NCBI GenBank assembly: GCA_903876795.1
Contig: CAIRBK010000036.1
Coordinates: 62,001-126,000 of the forward strand
Length of the DNA stretch: 64,000 nt
Direction of reading: 5' to 3'
From: an uncultured Verrucomicrobiota bacterium
GTDB lineage: Bacteria > Verrucomicrobiota > Verrucomicrobiia > Opitutales > Opitutaceae
Shown: positions 1-9,400 of the stretch, in pieces
How positions within the stretch are numbered: position 1 is the stretch's first letter
How the letters are laid out: each line of letters begins with the position of its first letter
Program-made: the position numbers and the translations under genes
Notes under the pieces: generated by a model
What the model was told of the DNA's origin: nothing
The model's database searches: none
What the model saw: only the letters and a program-made list of their open reading frames with translations

Positions 1-69
1 CGCCGGACGTTCACCGCGTATGCCGACGGCCGCCGCGACCAGATCAAGAGCGCGGCGAAGGCCGCCTGA
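1..69 (+). CDS. C-terminal fragment of a CDS (…RRTFTAYADGRRDQIKSAAKAA*); could be an ArsC-type arsenate reductase given the ACR3 neighbour
   Basis: Open frame from window start to TGA at 67-69; product guess only from context. Confidence 0.4.
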   Translation, partial: RRTFTAYADGRRDQIKSAAKAA

Positions 70-180
70 ACACGGGGTACCGTGTCGGCGCCCAATGTTC
101 GTATTACGAACTTTGGCTGGCTGACGCGCCACCGCCATCGCCCTTAAACGGGCTCCTGTTTTTATCAGACCGATTCAATC

Positions 181-1230
181 ATGGGCACTCTCACGCAAAA
201 ACTTTCGTTTCTCGACCGCTGGCTGACGGCGTGGATTTTCCTGGCGATGGCCGCGGGCGTCGCCCTCGGGCGTTTCGCGCCGGCGCTGGCCGAGACGCTC
301 ACGTCGTGGAGCGTGGGCACGACGTCCGTGCCGATCGCGATCGGGCTGGTGCTCATGATGTATCCCCCGCTGGCCAAGGTTCGCTACGAGGAGCTGCCCG
401 ACGTGTTCCGCGACAAGAAAGTGCTCGGGCTTTCGCTGGTGCAAAACTGGCTGGTCGGGCCGGTGCTGATGTTTGCGCTGGCGGCGGTTTTCCTGCGGGA
501 CCAGCCGGAGTATTTCGCCGGGCTGGTGCTGGTGGGCATCGCCCGCTGCATCGCGATGGTGATCGTGTGGAACGACCTGGCGGGAGGCAGCCGGGAGTAT
601 TGCGCGGGGTTGGTGGCGGCGAACGCGTTGTTCCAGGTGTTCGCATTCGCCCCGTTGGCGTGGATTTTTCTGAAGGTGCTGCCGCCGATGGTGGGCGTGG
701 ATCTGGGTGCCCTGGACCTGTCGGCCATCACCATCGGGAGCATCGCCGAGAGCGTGTTTGTTTACCTGGGCATCCCCTTTATCGCGGGCTGGCTCACGCG
801 GCTGACCTTGCGGCGCGGAGGCCGGACCCAGTGGTTTGACGAGAAACTCCTGCCGGCGATCAGCCCGGTCACGCTGGGGGCGTTGCTGTTCACGATTATG
901 GTGATGTTCAGCCTTCAGGGTAAGCAGGTGCTGGCGCGACCGCTGGATGTGCTGCACATCGCGGTGCCGCTGGTGGTGTATTTCGCGATCATGTTCACGG
1001 GGACGTTCTGGATGAGCGTGAAGGCGGGGGCGGACTACTCGAAGGCGACGACGCTCGGCTTCACGGCGGCGGGCAACAACTTCGAGTTGGCGATCGCGGT
1101 GGCGGTGGGGGTGTTCGGTCTGACCTCGGGCGCGGCCTTCGCGGCGGTGGTCGGGCCGTTGGTCGAGGTGCCGGCGTTGATCGCATTGGTCACCGTCGCG
1201 CTGCGCTGGAAGCGGCGGGTGGCGGTTTGA
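181..1230 (+). CDS. arsB: ACR3 family arsenite efflux transporter
   Basis: Multi-TM protein with ACR3-like motifs ([68 protein letters not shown]). Confidence 0.9.
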   Translation: MGTLTQKLSFLDRWLTAWIFLAMAAGVALGRFAPALAETLTSWSVGTTSVPIAIGLVLMMYPPLAKVRYEELPDVFRDKKVLGLSLVQNWLVGPVLMFALAAVFLRDQPEYFAGLVLVGIARCIAMVIVWNDLAGGSREYCAGLVAANALFQVFAFAPLAWIFLKVLPPMVGVDLGALDLSAITIGSIAESVFVYLGIPFIAGWLTRLTLRRGGRTQWFDEKLLPAISPVTLGALLFTIMVMFSLQGKQVLARPLDVLHIAVPLVVYFAIMFTGTFWMSVKAGADYSKATTLGFTAAGNNFELAIAVAVGVFGLTSGAAFAAVVGPLVEVPALIALVTVALRWKRRVAV

Positions 1231-1338
1231 GCAACACCCGGCGGGGCGCCCCGATTACAAAGCGCCGCTTTGCTTCGGGACGACTCCGGGGTTAGGTTCC
1301 GCGTGTCGGAAAATCCCAACCCCAACCCCGGAGGTCCC

Positions 1339-1608
1339 ATGTCCGCGATCAAGATTCGTCTCGAAATGGCCGAAATAGACGCCGTGCAACGCTACGCCGA
1401 TTCGTTGAATGTCAAGCTCGAGGACGTTGCCTACGCCGCCCTCAACCGGCTGATGCTCACCGCCCGTGATCCCGAGGTGCAGAATGACATCCGTGAAACC
1501 AGCAAGTGGCGGCACGACAATCTCCCGCTCTGGAGCGACTCCGCCGCGAGCGTCCACGCCTACGAGGGCAAACACGACGCCGAGCCGGAGCACAGCAAAT
1601 ACATCTGA
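1339..1608 (+). CDS. hypothetical small protein
   Basis: 89-aa ORF from ATG at 1339 (MSAIKIRLEMAEIDAVQRYADSLNVKLEDV…). Confidence 0.6.
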   Translation: MSAIKIRLEMAEIDAVQRYADSLNVKLEDVAYAALNRLMLTARDPEVQNDIRETSKWRHDNLPLWSDSAASVHAYEGKHDAEPEHSKYI

Positions 1609-1626
1609 GCACGGCCGGGGCCGTCT

Positions 1627-2877
1627 TCACTGCTTCCGCAGCGTGATCACGCACTCGAGGTGGCGCGTCTGCGGGAAGAGGTCGAAGGGTTGCACGGCGG
1701 TGAGTTCGTAACCGGCGGCGAGGAAGGACTTGAGGTCGCGCATCTGCGTGGCCGGGTCGCACGACACGTAAACGACGGCGCGCGGTCCGTAGGCGAAGAG
1801 CTGCGCGAGGAACGACTCGTCGCAGCCTTTGCGCGGCGGGTCGATGAGCACCACCGTGTCGGCGGCGGGAAACGCCAGCCCTGAGAAAATCGCCGCCGCG
1901 TCGCCCGCCTGGAAGGTCACGTTTTTCAGGCCGTTGGCCGCGGCGTTTTGCCGGGCGAAGACGATGCTGCTTTCGCTGATCTCGATGCCGGCGACCTGCT
2001 CGAAGGCGGGCGCGGCGGTGAGCGCGAAGAGTCCGCTGCCGCAATACGCATCGACCATGAAACGCGCGCCGCTGGCGGCGGCCTGGTCGCGCGCGTAGCC
2101 GGTGAAGGCGGGCAGGATGAACGGGTTGTTTTGAAAGAAATCGCGGGCGAGGAATTTTAACTTCAGGTCGCCCACCGTCTCGGTGACGATGTCGTCGTAG
2201 TTCGTCGTGACCGTGCCGGACGCGTCGCGGAGGAGGAGGGTGCCGCCGCGCGCGTAGTCGCCGTTGGCGGCCTTTTGGCGGACGAGCGCGCGCGATTCGG
2301 CGAGGCGGGCGTTGATGGCGTCGGTGGCGATCTCGCAGCGCGGCGCGTCGATTATGTCGAAGCGCGTGCCCTGGCGGAGGAAGCCGATGGGCAGGGGTTT
2401 GCCATCGTCGCGGGGGGCGTTGAAGTGCGGGGTGATCTTGGAACGGTAGCCGTAGTCCTGGGGAGAGCCGATCACGGGCGACACGGGGAAGGTGACATCG
2501 GCCATGAAGCGAAGGAGTTCTTCGACCTGGCGGCGTTTCCAGGCGAGCTGCCCGGCGTAGGCGAGGTTTTGGTATTGGCAGCCGCCGCAGGCGCCAAAGA
2601 GCGGGCAGCGGGGGGCGACACGCGAGGGCGACGGGGAGAGGACGGCGACGAGGTCGGCCTCGGAGAAATTTTTGTGGTTGCGGAAGACGCGGGCACGGAC
2701 GCGTTCACCGGGCAGGGTGAAGAGCACCATCACGACCCATTTCGACTCCGGGTCGTCGGGAAGCGGCACGCGGCCGAGGCCCACGCCGAGGTTGGTGAGC
2801 GTGGCGATCTCCAGTTCGATCTCGTGGTGATAGGCGAAGGGACGGTCGTTGAATTTTTTCTTTGGTTTATGACCCAC
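1627..2877 (-). CDS. 23S rRNA (uracil-5-)-methyltransferase RumA/TrmA family
   Basis: 4Fe-4S motif CPLFGACGGCQYQ, MVDAYCGSGLFALTAA, LIDPPRKGCDESFL, YVSCDPATQMRDL; probable GTG start at 2877, ORF open further upstream through a repeat. Confidence 0.88.
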   Translation of the reverse strand: MGHKPKKKFNDRPFAYHHEIELEIATLTNLGVGLGRVPLPDDPESKWVVMVLFTLPGERVRARVFRNHKNFSEADLVAVLSPSPSRVAPRCPLFGACGGCQYQNLAYAGQLAWKRRQVEELLRFMADVTFPVSPVIGSPQDYGYRSKITPHFNAPRDDGKPLPIGFLRQGTRFDIIDAPRCEIATDAINARLAESRALVRQKAANGDYARGGTLLLRDASGTVTTNYDDIVTETVGDLKLKFLARDFFQNNPFILPAFTGYARDQAAASGARFMVDAYCGSGLFALTAAPAFEQVAGIEISESSIVFARQNAAANGLKNVTFQAGDAAAIFSGLAFPAADTVVLIDPPRKGCDESFLAQLFAYGPRAVVYVSCDPATQMRDLKSFLAAGYELTAVQPFDLFPQTRHLECVITLRKQ

Positions 2878-2967
2878 GGAACACACGGAATACACGGAAA
2901 GGCCGGCGGCGAGGAAAAGGATTTTGTCTTTTTCGGAGATTTCCGCGTGCTCGGTGGGCTCCGTGGG
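2873..2967. repeat. imperfect inverted repeat of CCCACGGAACACACGGAATACACGGAAA type
   Basis: Left arm 2873-2900; right arm 2940-2967 reverse-complements to CCCACGGAGCCCACCGAGCACGCGGAAA (about 22/28 matches by eye). Confidence 0.75.
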
Positions 2968-3781
2968 CACCACTCCTGAAAAAATCTCCAGTCTCCAGAA
3001 TCCGCGCGTGAAGCAGCTGGTGAAGCTCCGCGACCGGCGTCCGCGCGACGAGGCGGGCGTGTTTCTGGTCGAGGGGTATCGCCAGATCCGTCGGGCGCTG
3101 GAGAGAAACGTCACGCTTACCGAACTCTATGTCTCGCCCGACTGGTATCTGGGTGAAAACGAGCCGGCGCTGATCGCCCGGGCGCAGGAGGCCGGGGCGC
3201 AGGTGTTTGAGTTGTCGAAGGAGGCGTTTGCCAAGGTCGCCTACCGCGAGCGGCCGGACGGGCTGCTGGCGGTCGCCCCCCAGTGGAAACGCGCGTTGGC
3301 GGACATCCCGGCGCCGGCGGCGGGCAGGGCCCCGTTTTTGCTCGTGGTCGAGGCGATCGAGAAGCCGGGTAACCTGGGGACGATCCTGCGCAGCGCCGAC
3401 GCGGCGGGGGTGGACGCGCTCATCGTGTGCGACCCGGTGACGGACCTGTTCAATCCCAACGTGGTGCGCGCCTCGACCGGCGTGCTGTTTTCCGTCCCGG
3501 TGGTCATCGCCGGCGGGGCGGAGGTGCGGGAGTGGCTGCGCGGACGCGGGATCAAGGCGGTGGCGACCACGCCCTCGGCGACGGACCTCTACACCGACAC
3601 CGATCTGCGCGGGCCGCTGGCCATCGTGATGGGCAGCGAGCAGTATGGGCTCAGCGATTACTGGTTGAAGGAGGCGGACCGCCGCGTGGTGATCCCGATG
3701 GCGGGTCAGGCGGACTCGCTCAACGTGGCGATGGCGACGATCATCACGCTGTTCGAGGCGGTGCGCCAGCGCGGGGCTTGA
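2963..3781 (+). CDS. TrmH/SpoU family RNA methyltransferase
   Basis: ISSLQNPRVKQLVKLRDRRPRDEAGVFLVEGYRQI, EAIEKPGNLGTILRSADAAGVDALIV, IVMGSEQYGLSDYWL, IPMAGQADSLNVAMA; start GTG 2963 or ATG 2924. Confidence 0.9.
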   Translation: MGTTPEKISSLQNPRVKQLVKLRDRRPRDEAGVFLVEGYRQIRRALERNVTLTELYVSPDWYLGENEPALIARAQEAGAQVFELSKEAFAKVAYRERPDGLLAVAPQWKRALADIPAPAAGRAPFLLVVEAIEKPGNLGTILRSADAAGVDALIVCDPVTDLFNPNVVRASTGVLFSVPVVIAGGAEVREWLRGRGIKAVATTPSATDLYTDTDLRGPLAIVMGSEQYGLSDYWLKEADRRVVIPMAGQADSLNVAMATIITLFEAVRQRGA

Positions 3782-3793
3782 GGGAGGCGCGGT

Positions 3794-5953
3794 TTACGGT
3801 GCGTGGGCGGGCGCGGCGGGCTGCGGCTGCCAGAAGTAGCGGCCGCTCTGGTGGCGATCCCAGCGCACGTAGCCGGCGGCGAGGGCGAGGACGACGAGGA
3901 AGGCGGTGACGAGCTTGCGACGGCGGGCTGCGGCCTTGTCCTCGTAGGGATCGGTGAGGTCGCGTTTGGCCCCGGCCGGCAAGTGGGCGCGGGCGGTGAG
4001 CTTGGTGCCGAAGGGGATGTTGATCTTGACGCGGCCGTTGATGGCCCAGCCGTTGCCTTCGAGGATGGGGCCGAGGTTGCGCTGGCGGAGCTTGAGCCAG
4101 GCGATGAGCATCGAAGGGCCGGAGATGGCGAGGGTGATGCCGAGCACGCCCAGCGGCATCCACATGCCAAGGCCAAGGAAGCCGGAAATAAATCCGCCAA
4201 GCAGCGTGCCCAAGGCGCCGAGGGCCACGCCGAGGGCGGCCACCACGCCGACGTCGAACTTTTTGGGCTCGGCGGCGGGCTTGGCCTTTTTGTCGGCGTT
4301 GACCGTGGTGTCCGCGGCGACGGCAAGTTTGGAGTTGGCCTCGGCATCGGCGGCGGCGGCGCGCTTGGCGACCTGTTCCTCGATGAAGCGGATGAATTTC
4401 TTGTAGGGCGCGAAGAACGCCTGGCGGATGCTGATGGGGTTGTCGGCGATACTGGTGATGGTGGCGTCCCAGTCGCGTCCGCGGCGGTCGTAGAAGATGC
4501 CGTTGCGGCCGACGAAGAGGTAGTCGCTGTCGCCCTGGGTGAAGCAGGCGGCGATCTTGACGGGGGCTTCGCCGGCGCGTTTGCAGTCCACGTAAGCGAT
4601 GTAGGCCTTGCTCATGGCGGCGAGGGGATTGGGCGCGGCGACCTGCACGCAGAACTCGGTGCTGCGGCTGTCGAGGAAGAGCGTGCCGGCCTGGAAAATC
4701 GCGAGTTCGTCGGGCGAGTAGAAATCGAAGAAGTTAACGAAATTGTTGAGCAACGCGCGGAAATCCCGGGAGTAGCGCAGGAGCGTCTCGACGGAGGTGA
4801 TGGCGGTGAACTCGGGGTCGAGGGCCTTGTCCTGGGTGACGAGTGAGGTGAGGGCGTCTTTCTGGTTGGCGGCGAGGAGGGCTTTGATGCGGTCGAGCCC
4901 GAGTTTCTCGACGGCGGCGCCGGTTTTGCCGGCGGACCAGGACTCGGCGGCGGCGAATCTGGCCTTGAGGGCGAGCCATTCGGATTCGACGAGCGCAGTC
5001 TTGGAGGCGCCGAAGACGGGTGTGACCGCGGCGGCGTGCAGCGTGGCGAGGGCGGCGGCCCAGGCGGGGTTGACGGCGTCGAGCAGCGGGAGCGGCTGGT
5101 GGGCGGCGACGCGGGCGAGGGGGAAGCCGGCGATCTCGGGCGCGGTGAGCGCCAGGTCCTTGGCGGCGAGGGCGAGGTAATCGTTTTCTGAGCGGTTGAG
5201 GGCGGCGAGGGCGCGGCCGTCGAAGGCGGCGAGGCGGGTGCGGGCGAAGTAGTCGTCGATTTTGGCGCGCACGGCTTGGAGGGCCGCTAGGGCGGCGGGG
5301 GTGGCGTCGCCGAGGGGGCGGACATCGGGCGAGGCGCCACGTTCGCTCCAGGCGGAGAACGCCGAGAGGTCGGCGTAGAAGGAATCAATGCGGGCCTGAT
5401 CGATGCCGGCGGCACCGCTGCGATCGGGGGTGCCGCCGAGGGTCGCGAGGATGTCGGCGATGACGAGCTTGAGGGCGGGCTCGCCGGCGGAGTCCGGCGT
5501 GATGACACCGTCGCCGTTGAGATGGGTGGCGGCGAACAGGCGGGCGGTGTCGGCGGCGTCGGCGAGGGAAATCTCGGAGGCGTCGGCCTTGCCCAGGCTG
5601 GCGAGGATGCGTTTGGCGGAGGTGTGGGCGGCCTTGGCCTCGGGCGTGGAGGTTTTAAAGGCGGAGAGCGGCAGGGTGTCGCGACCTTTCAGGAGCAGGC
5701 CGACGTCGTCGAGATGGCGGGAGGCCCAGTCGATGGCGGCGAGCAACTCGGGCACGCGAATGCGGCCGTCCTTGTCGGTGTCGATGAGCGCGAGGGTTTT
5801 TTCGTCGAGTTCGAGGCCTTTGACGGGGCAGCTCAGGGCGACCCAGAGTTTTTGGTCGAGGTCCTTGAGGGCGAGGAGGTCGGCGCCGCTTTCGATGGCG
5901 ACCTGGTCGAGACCGCCGATGCGGAAGAATTTCCAAACGTGAGTGGTGGCCAT
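3794..5953 (-). CDS. hypothetical membrane protein with EF-hand-like motif
   Basis: Start MATTHVWKFFRIGG at 5953; DTDKDGRIRVPEL EF-hand-like loop; C-terminal TM segments. Confidence 0.75.
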   Translation of the reverse strand: MATTHVWKFFRIGGLDQVAIESGADLLALKDLDQKLWVALSCPVKGLELDEKTLALIDTDKDGRIRVPELLAAIDWASRHLDDVGLLLKGRDTLPLSAFKTSTPEAKAAHTSAKRILASLGKADASEISLADAADTARLFAATHLNGDGVITPDSAGEPALKLVIADILATLGGTPDRSGAAGIDQARIDSFYADLSAFSAWSERGASPDVRPLGDATPAALAALQAVRAKIDDYFARTRLAAFDGRALAALNRSENDYLALAAKDLALTAPEIAGFPLARVAAHQPLPLLDAVNPAWAAALATLHAAAVTPVFGASKTALVESEWLALKARFAAAESWSAGKTGAAVEKLGLDRIKALLAANQKDALTSLVTQDKALDPEFTAITSVETLLRYSRDFRALLNNFVNFFDFYSPDELAIFQAGTLFLDSRSTEFCVQVAAPNPLAAMSKAYIAYVDCKRAGEAPVKIAACFTQGDSDYLFVGRNGIFYDRRGRDWDATITSIADNPISIRQAFFAPYKKFIRFIEEQVAKRAAAADAEANSKLAVAADTTVNADKKAKPAAEPKKFDVGVVAALGVALGALGTLLGGFISGFLGLGMWMPLGVLGITLAISGPSMLIAWLKLRQRNLGPILEGNGWAINGRVKINIPFGTKLTARAHLPAGAKRDLTDPYEDKAAARRRKLVTAFLVVLALAAGYVRWDRHQSGRYFWQPQPAAPAHAP

Positions 5954-6054
5954 GGAGGGATAAGGGTGTGTGGAGTATCGGCGGGTGAAAAAGAGTGGCA
6001 ACCGGTTTGGCCGGGTGGCGGGTGCTTTATGAACTGAACGCTCGGTTAAGCCGG

Positions 6055-6079
6055 ACAACTAACCCATTGTGTTAGTTGT
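6055..6079. repeat. family A palindrome, copy A1: ACAACTAACCCATTGTGTTAGTTGT
   Basis: 9-bp perfect arms ACAACTAAC/GTTAGTTGT, 7-nt loop CCATTGT. Confidence 0.95.
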
Positions 6080-6985
6080 GCGGTGGGAGGTGCTGTGGAG
6101 TTGCCAGCTGTTCCAGAGGTTGTGCCAGAGGATGTAGCAGGTGGGGCCGAGGGCGACGAGGGGGCTGGCGTAGGTGAGCGCCAGGTAAAGGGTAAAACTG
6201 GTGTTCTTCTGGCCGAGCGACTGGCTGGCTTCGGGGCCGTAGGCGCGTCCGCCGATCCAGCGGCCGAGGGCGAAATTGGCCGCGCAGATCACGAGGGTGA
6301 CGGCCGCGATTTCCACCAGCACGGTGCGAGGGGCGCCGGCTTGCGTGCGCAGGAAATGGGAGGCGTTGGCCATGACGAGAAACAGGGTCAGCATCCATGC
6401 GCCGAACGAGACATCGCGCAGGCGTCCGGGCCAGGCGGCGGAGCGCGGGTGCAGCCTGCGCACCATGAGCGCAAGCACCAGCGGGGCGAAAATGAGCAAC
6501 GCAACGCTGCCGGTGACGCGGACGAAGAGCGTGGCGTCCACCATGCCGAGCACCCAGGGCAACAGCACCGGCAGGAGCGCGGCGACGGCGAGGTTGGTCA
6601 CGATGAAGGTCGCGGTCACATAGGCGACGTCGCGGCGCATGAAGCTGATGATCACGGGCGCGGCGGCGGCGGTCGGGGCCACGCCGGCGAAAAATCCCGC
6701 GAGCGCCACATCGCGTCCGCCGACTAGACCGCCCAGTGCGAGACCGGCGAAGGCCATCACGATATTGGCAACGAGGAGGAGCGCGTGGCTGCGTTGCAGG
6801 CTGCGGCGGCTCCAGGTCGTGCCCAGGAACGTGACGAACAACATGCCCATGATCAGCCACTGGATCGCGCCGGACCAGGCGTGGGCCTGCGGGATAAGCG
6901 CGCCGAGCAGGAAGGCGACGAGGATGGCGGCGGTGCGGGCGAGGCCGGTGAACATGGCGCCGTCACGCAACGCGACCCCGTGCAA
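6059..6985 (-). CDS. bile acid:sodium symporter family-like transporter
   Basis: TM-rich; GVAPTAAAAPVIISFMRRD, FALGRWIGGRAYGPEASQSLGQKNTSFTLYLALTYASPLVALGPTCY; stop codon lies in palindrome A1. Confidence 0.7.
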   Translation of the reverse strand: MHGVALRDGAMFTGLARTAAILVAFLLGALIPQAHAWSGAIQWLIMGMLFVTFLGTTWSRRSLQRSHALLLVANIVMAFAGLALGGLVGGRDVALAGFFAGVAPTAAAAPVIISFMRRDVAYVTATFIVTNLAVAALLPVLLPWVLGMVDATLFVRVTGSVALLIFAPLVLALMVRRLHPRSAAWPGRLRDVSFGAWMLTLFLVMANASHFLRTQAGAPRTVLVEIAAVTLVICAANFALGRWIGGRAYGPEASQSLGQKNTSFTLYLALTYASPLVALGPTCYILWHNLWNSWQLHSTSHRTTNTMG

Positions 6986-7000
6986 CGTGGCAAGGATGCG

Positions 7001-8665
7001 TCAGGGGCCGCCCGCCTCGATGAGGCTGGCGCGGGTGTTGTTGGCGGGGACGGCGTCCGTCACGCCGGGAGGGTTGTCGAGGCGGGTGCGCAGGACGATG
7101 GGGCGGGCGCGGGCGGCTGCATCGAGCGTGAGTGTGACGGTGGTGCTGCGACCGGGGTCGAGCGCGGGGACGGCCTGGGTGGCGACCAAGCCGTTCAGAT
7201 CGACGGTCAACGCGAGCCCGCCGGCGGGGGCGCCGCCGCGATTTTGAACCAGGATGTCGAGCGTGCCGGTGCCGGGGCGGTAGACGTGGCTGGAGATGGC
7301 GTTGTCGACGCGGGTGCGGTCGTCGCGGGCGAGGGCCCAGCCGAGGTTGACGGTGCCTTGGCCGTAGCGGGGATCCGTGCCGGCGGCGCCGGCGTCGTTG
7401 GCGTGGGACTGGAGGATTTCCACGGCCTGGGCGGCGGTCAGCCCGGGCGTCTGCGACATGAGCGCGGCGAGGGCGCCGCTGACGACGGGTGCGCTGGCGG
7501 AGGTGCCGCTGAAGAGGGAGCGTGTCTGGTTGAGGTCGGCGGTGCGGATGCCGACGCCCGGGGCGGTCAGGCGGAGTTGCGCGCCGGAGTTGGAGAAATC
7601 GGCCAGGCGGCCGGTGGCGTCGGTCGCGCCGACGGAGACGACGCGGGGATCGGCGGCGGGCCAGACGAGGCGGTCGGCGCCGTCGTTGCCGGCGGCGGCC
7701 ACGATGACGGCCCCGCGCGATTGTGCGTAGGCGATGGCGCGCGACAACACCTCGGAGGTGCCGTAACCGCCGAGGCTGAGGTTGATGATCTGCGCCCCGG
7801 CGTCGACGGCGGCGACGATGCCCTGGGTCACGGTGAAGACGTCGCTTTGGCCGTCGGTGCCGATCACGCGGATACTCAGCACGGTGGCGGCGGGGGCGAC
7901 ACCGGAGGCATCGGCCGAGGAACCGGCGGCGAGTGCGGCGACGGCGGTGCCGTGGTGGCCGGCCTCGCCGGTGCCGGCGTAGCCCAGGCCGATGTCGAGG
8001 TAGCGCAGGCGCGCGCCGAGCGTGGGATCGGGGATGGCGCCGCCGTCGAGCACGGCGAGGGTGACGCCACGGCCCCAGGTGGACGTGTCGGCGCCCGCCG
8101 GCACGCCGAGGGTGTCGAGCAGGGTGTCGCCGACGGCGACGGAGCGGCCGGTGGCGGAGCGGCCGGTGGCGAGCTCATCGGGCGGCGGGGGCATGGAGAC
8201 AAAAGTGTTGGCGCCGATGCCGCCGTAGTCGCCGGCGCGGGCCACCAGGTCGGCGGCGAACGTATCGTAGGCACGCACGCGGACCCGCACGGCGTTGAGC
8301 GCATCGATCCGCGCGACGACGGTCACGCCGGATTGGGCGGCGCGCAGGAGAAAACGCCGGTAGCCGTCGGCGTCTTTAAAAATCAGGACGGCCTCGTGGG
8401 CGCGGTTGCCCGGGCGGTTGAGGTGGGCCGAAAGTTTTTCGGCGAGTTCGGCGCGGGAGGCGTCGAGCGCCAGCGTGTCGTCGGACATGGAGTTTACGAC
8501 GGCGGCGGCGGCCGGTTCCGGGCGGGAGTCCGGTTGCTTGGCTGGTGTGGTCGCGGGCTGGGTGGCGGTCGCGGGCCGGCGATGCGTGAGCAGGAACAGG
8601 CCGACCAACAACAGGAGCCCGCAGGCCAAGGCGAGGAGGAAGGGTGTGCGGCGCGGTTGGCTCAT
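7001..8665 (-). CDS. S8 family serine peptidase (subtilisin-like)
   Basis: VTLAVLDGG (Asp), HHGTAVAALAAG (His), FSGTSASAPVVSGALA (Ser); N-terminal TM anchor. Confidence 0.9.
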   Translation of the reverse strand: MSQPRRTPFLLALACGLLLLVGLFLLTHRRPATATQPATTPAKQPDSRPEPAAAAVVNSMSDDTLALDASRAELAEKLSAHLNRPGNRAHEAVLIFKDADGYRRFLLRAAQSGVTVVARIDALNAVRVRVRAYDTFAADLVARAGDYGGIGANTFVSMPPPPDELATGRSATGRSVAVGDTLLDTLGVPAGADTSTWGRGVTLAVLDGGAIPDPTLGARLRYLDIGLGYAGTGEAGHHGTAVAALAAGSSADASGVAPAATVLSIRVIGTDGQSDVFTVTQGIVAAVDAGAQIINLSLGGYGTSEVLSRAIAYAQSRGAVIVAAAGNDGADRLVWPAADPRVVSVGATDATGRLADFSNSGAQLRLTAPGVGIRTADLNQTRSLFSGTSASAPVVSGALAALMSQTPGLTAAQAVEILQSHANDAGAAGTDPRYGQGTVNLGWALARDDRTRVDNAISSHVYRPGTGTLDILVQNRGGAPAGGLALTVDLNGLVATQAVPALDPGRSTTVTLTLDAAARARPIVLRTRLDNPPGVTDAVPANNTRASLIEAGGP

Positions 8666-8701
8666 GTGAAGGAGGCGATGGGGCAAACGTACCACGCGGG
8701 C

Positions 8702-9391
8702 TCAAAGTTGCCAATCCACCGGGGTGCGGCCGCGGGAGGCGAGGAGGCGGTTGGCCTCGGCGAAGTGGCCGTTGGCGGCGAATTTCCGCTCGGGTGGAAG
8801 GCGGTTTTGCGCGAGGGGCGACGGGTGATGGTCGGCCAGAATCAGGTGGCGCGAGGTGTCGATGTGCGGACGGGCGGCGGACTCGGCCTTGCCGCCCCAG
8901 AGCATGAAGACGACGAAAGGCGACTCGGCCTGCACGAGACGCAGGGCGGCCTGGGTGAAGGCCTGCCAGCCGAGATTGGCGTGGCTCATCGGCTCGCCGG
9001 AGCGCACGGTGAGGATGGTGTTGAGGAGCAGCACGCCCTGGTGGGCCCACGGTTCGAGATGGCCGGAGGCGGGCGCGCGCCATTCGGGGAAACTGCGGGC
9101 GAGGGAGGCGTGGATGGCTTTGAGCGAGGCCGGCGTGCGCACGGCGGGCGGCACGGAGAAGGAAAGCCCGTGGGCGTTGCCGGGCGTGGGGTAGGGGTCC
9201 TGGCCGAGGATGACGACCTTCACGTCGGCGGGGGGCACGAGGGCGAGGGCGCGGAAAAGGTTTTCCTTGGCGGGAAAAACCTCGGACGTGGCGTAGGCCT
9301 CGTCCACGGCGGCGGACAGCGCGGCGAATTGCCCGCGGGTGTAGCCGTGGTCGAAGAGGGCGTTCCAGGCGGGAGGAAGCGGGATCGGCAT
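8702..9391 (-). CDS. ung: uracil-DNA glycosylase family 1
   Basis: VVILGQDPYPTPGNAHGLSFSVP, GVLLLNTILTVRSGEPMSHANLGW, HHPSPLAQNRLPPERKF. Confidence 0.95.
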   Translation of the reverse strand: MPIPLPPAWNALFDHGYTRGQFAALSAAVDEAYATSEVFPAKENLFRALALVPPADVKVVILGQDPYPTPGNAHGLSFSVPPAVRTPASLKAIHASLARSFPEWRAPASGHLEPWAHQGVLLLNTILTVRSGEPMSHANLGWQAFTQAALRLVQAESPFVVFMLWGGKAESAARPHIDTSRHLILADHHPSPLAQNRLPPERKFAANGHFAEANRLLASRGRTPVDWQL

Positions 9392-9400
9392 GGTCGGGGC

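Noticed and set aside
2878-3114. N-terminal extension of the RumA-like ORF
   Set aside because: Peptide SVYSVCSVG and the upstream reading derive from the inverted repeat and antisense of the TrmH gene; conserved domain begins downstream.
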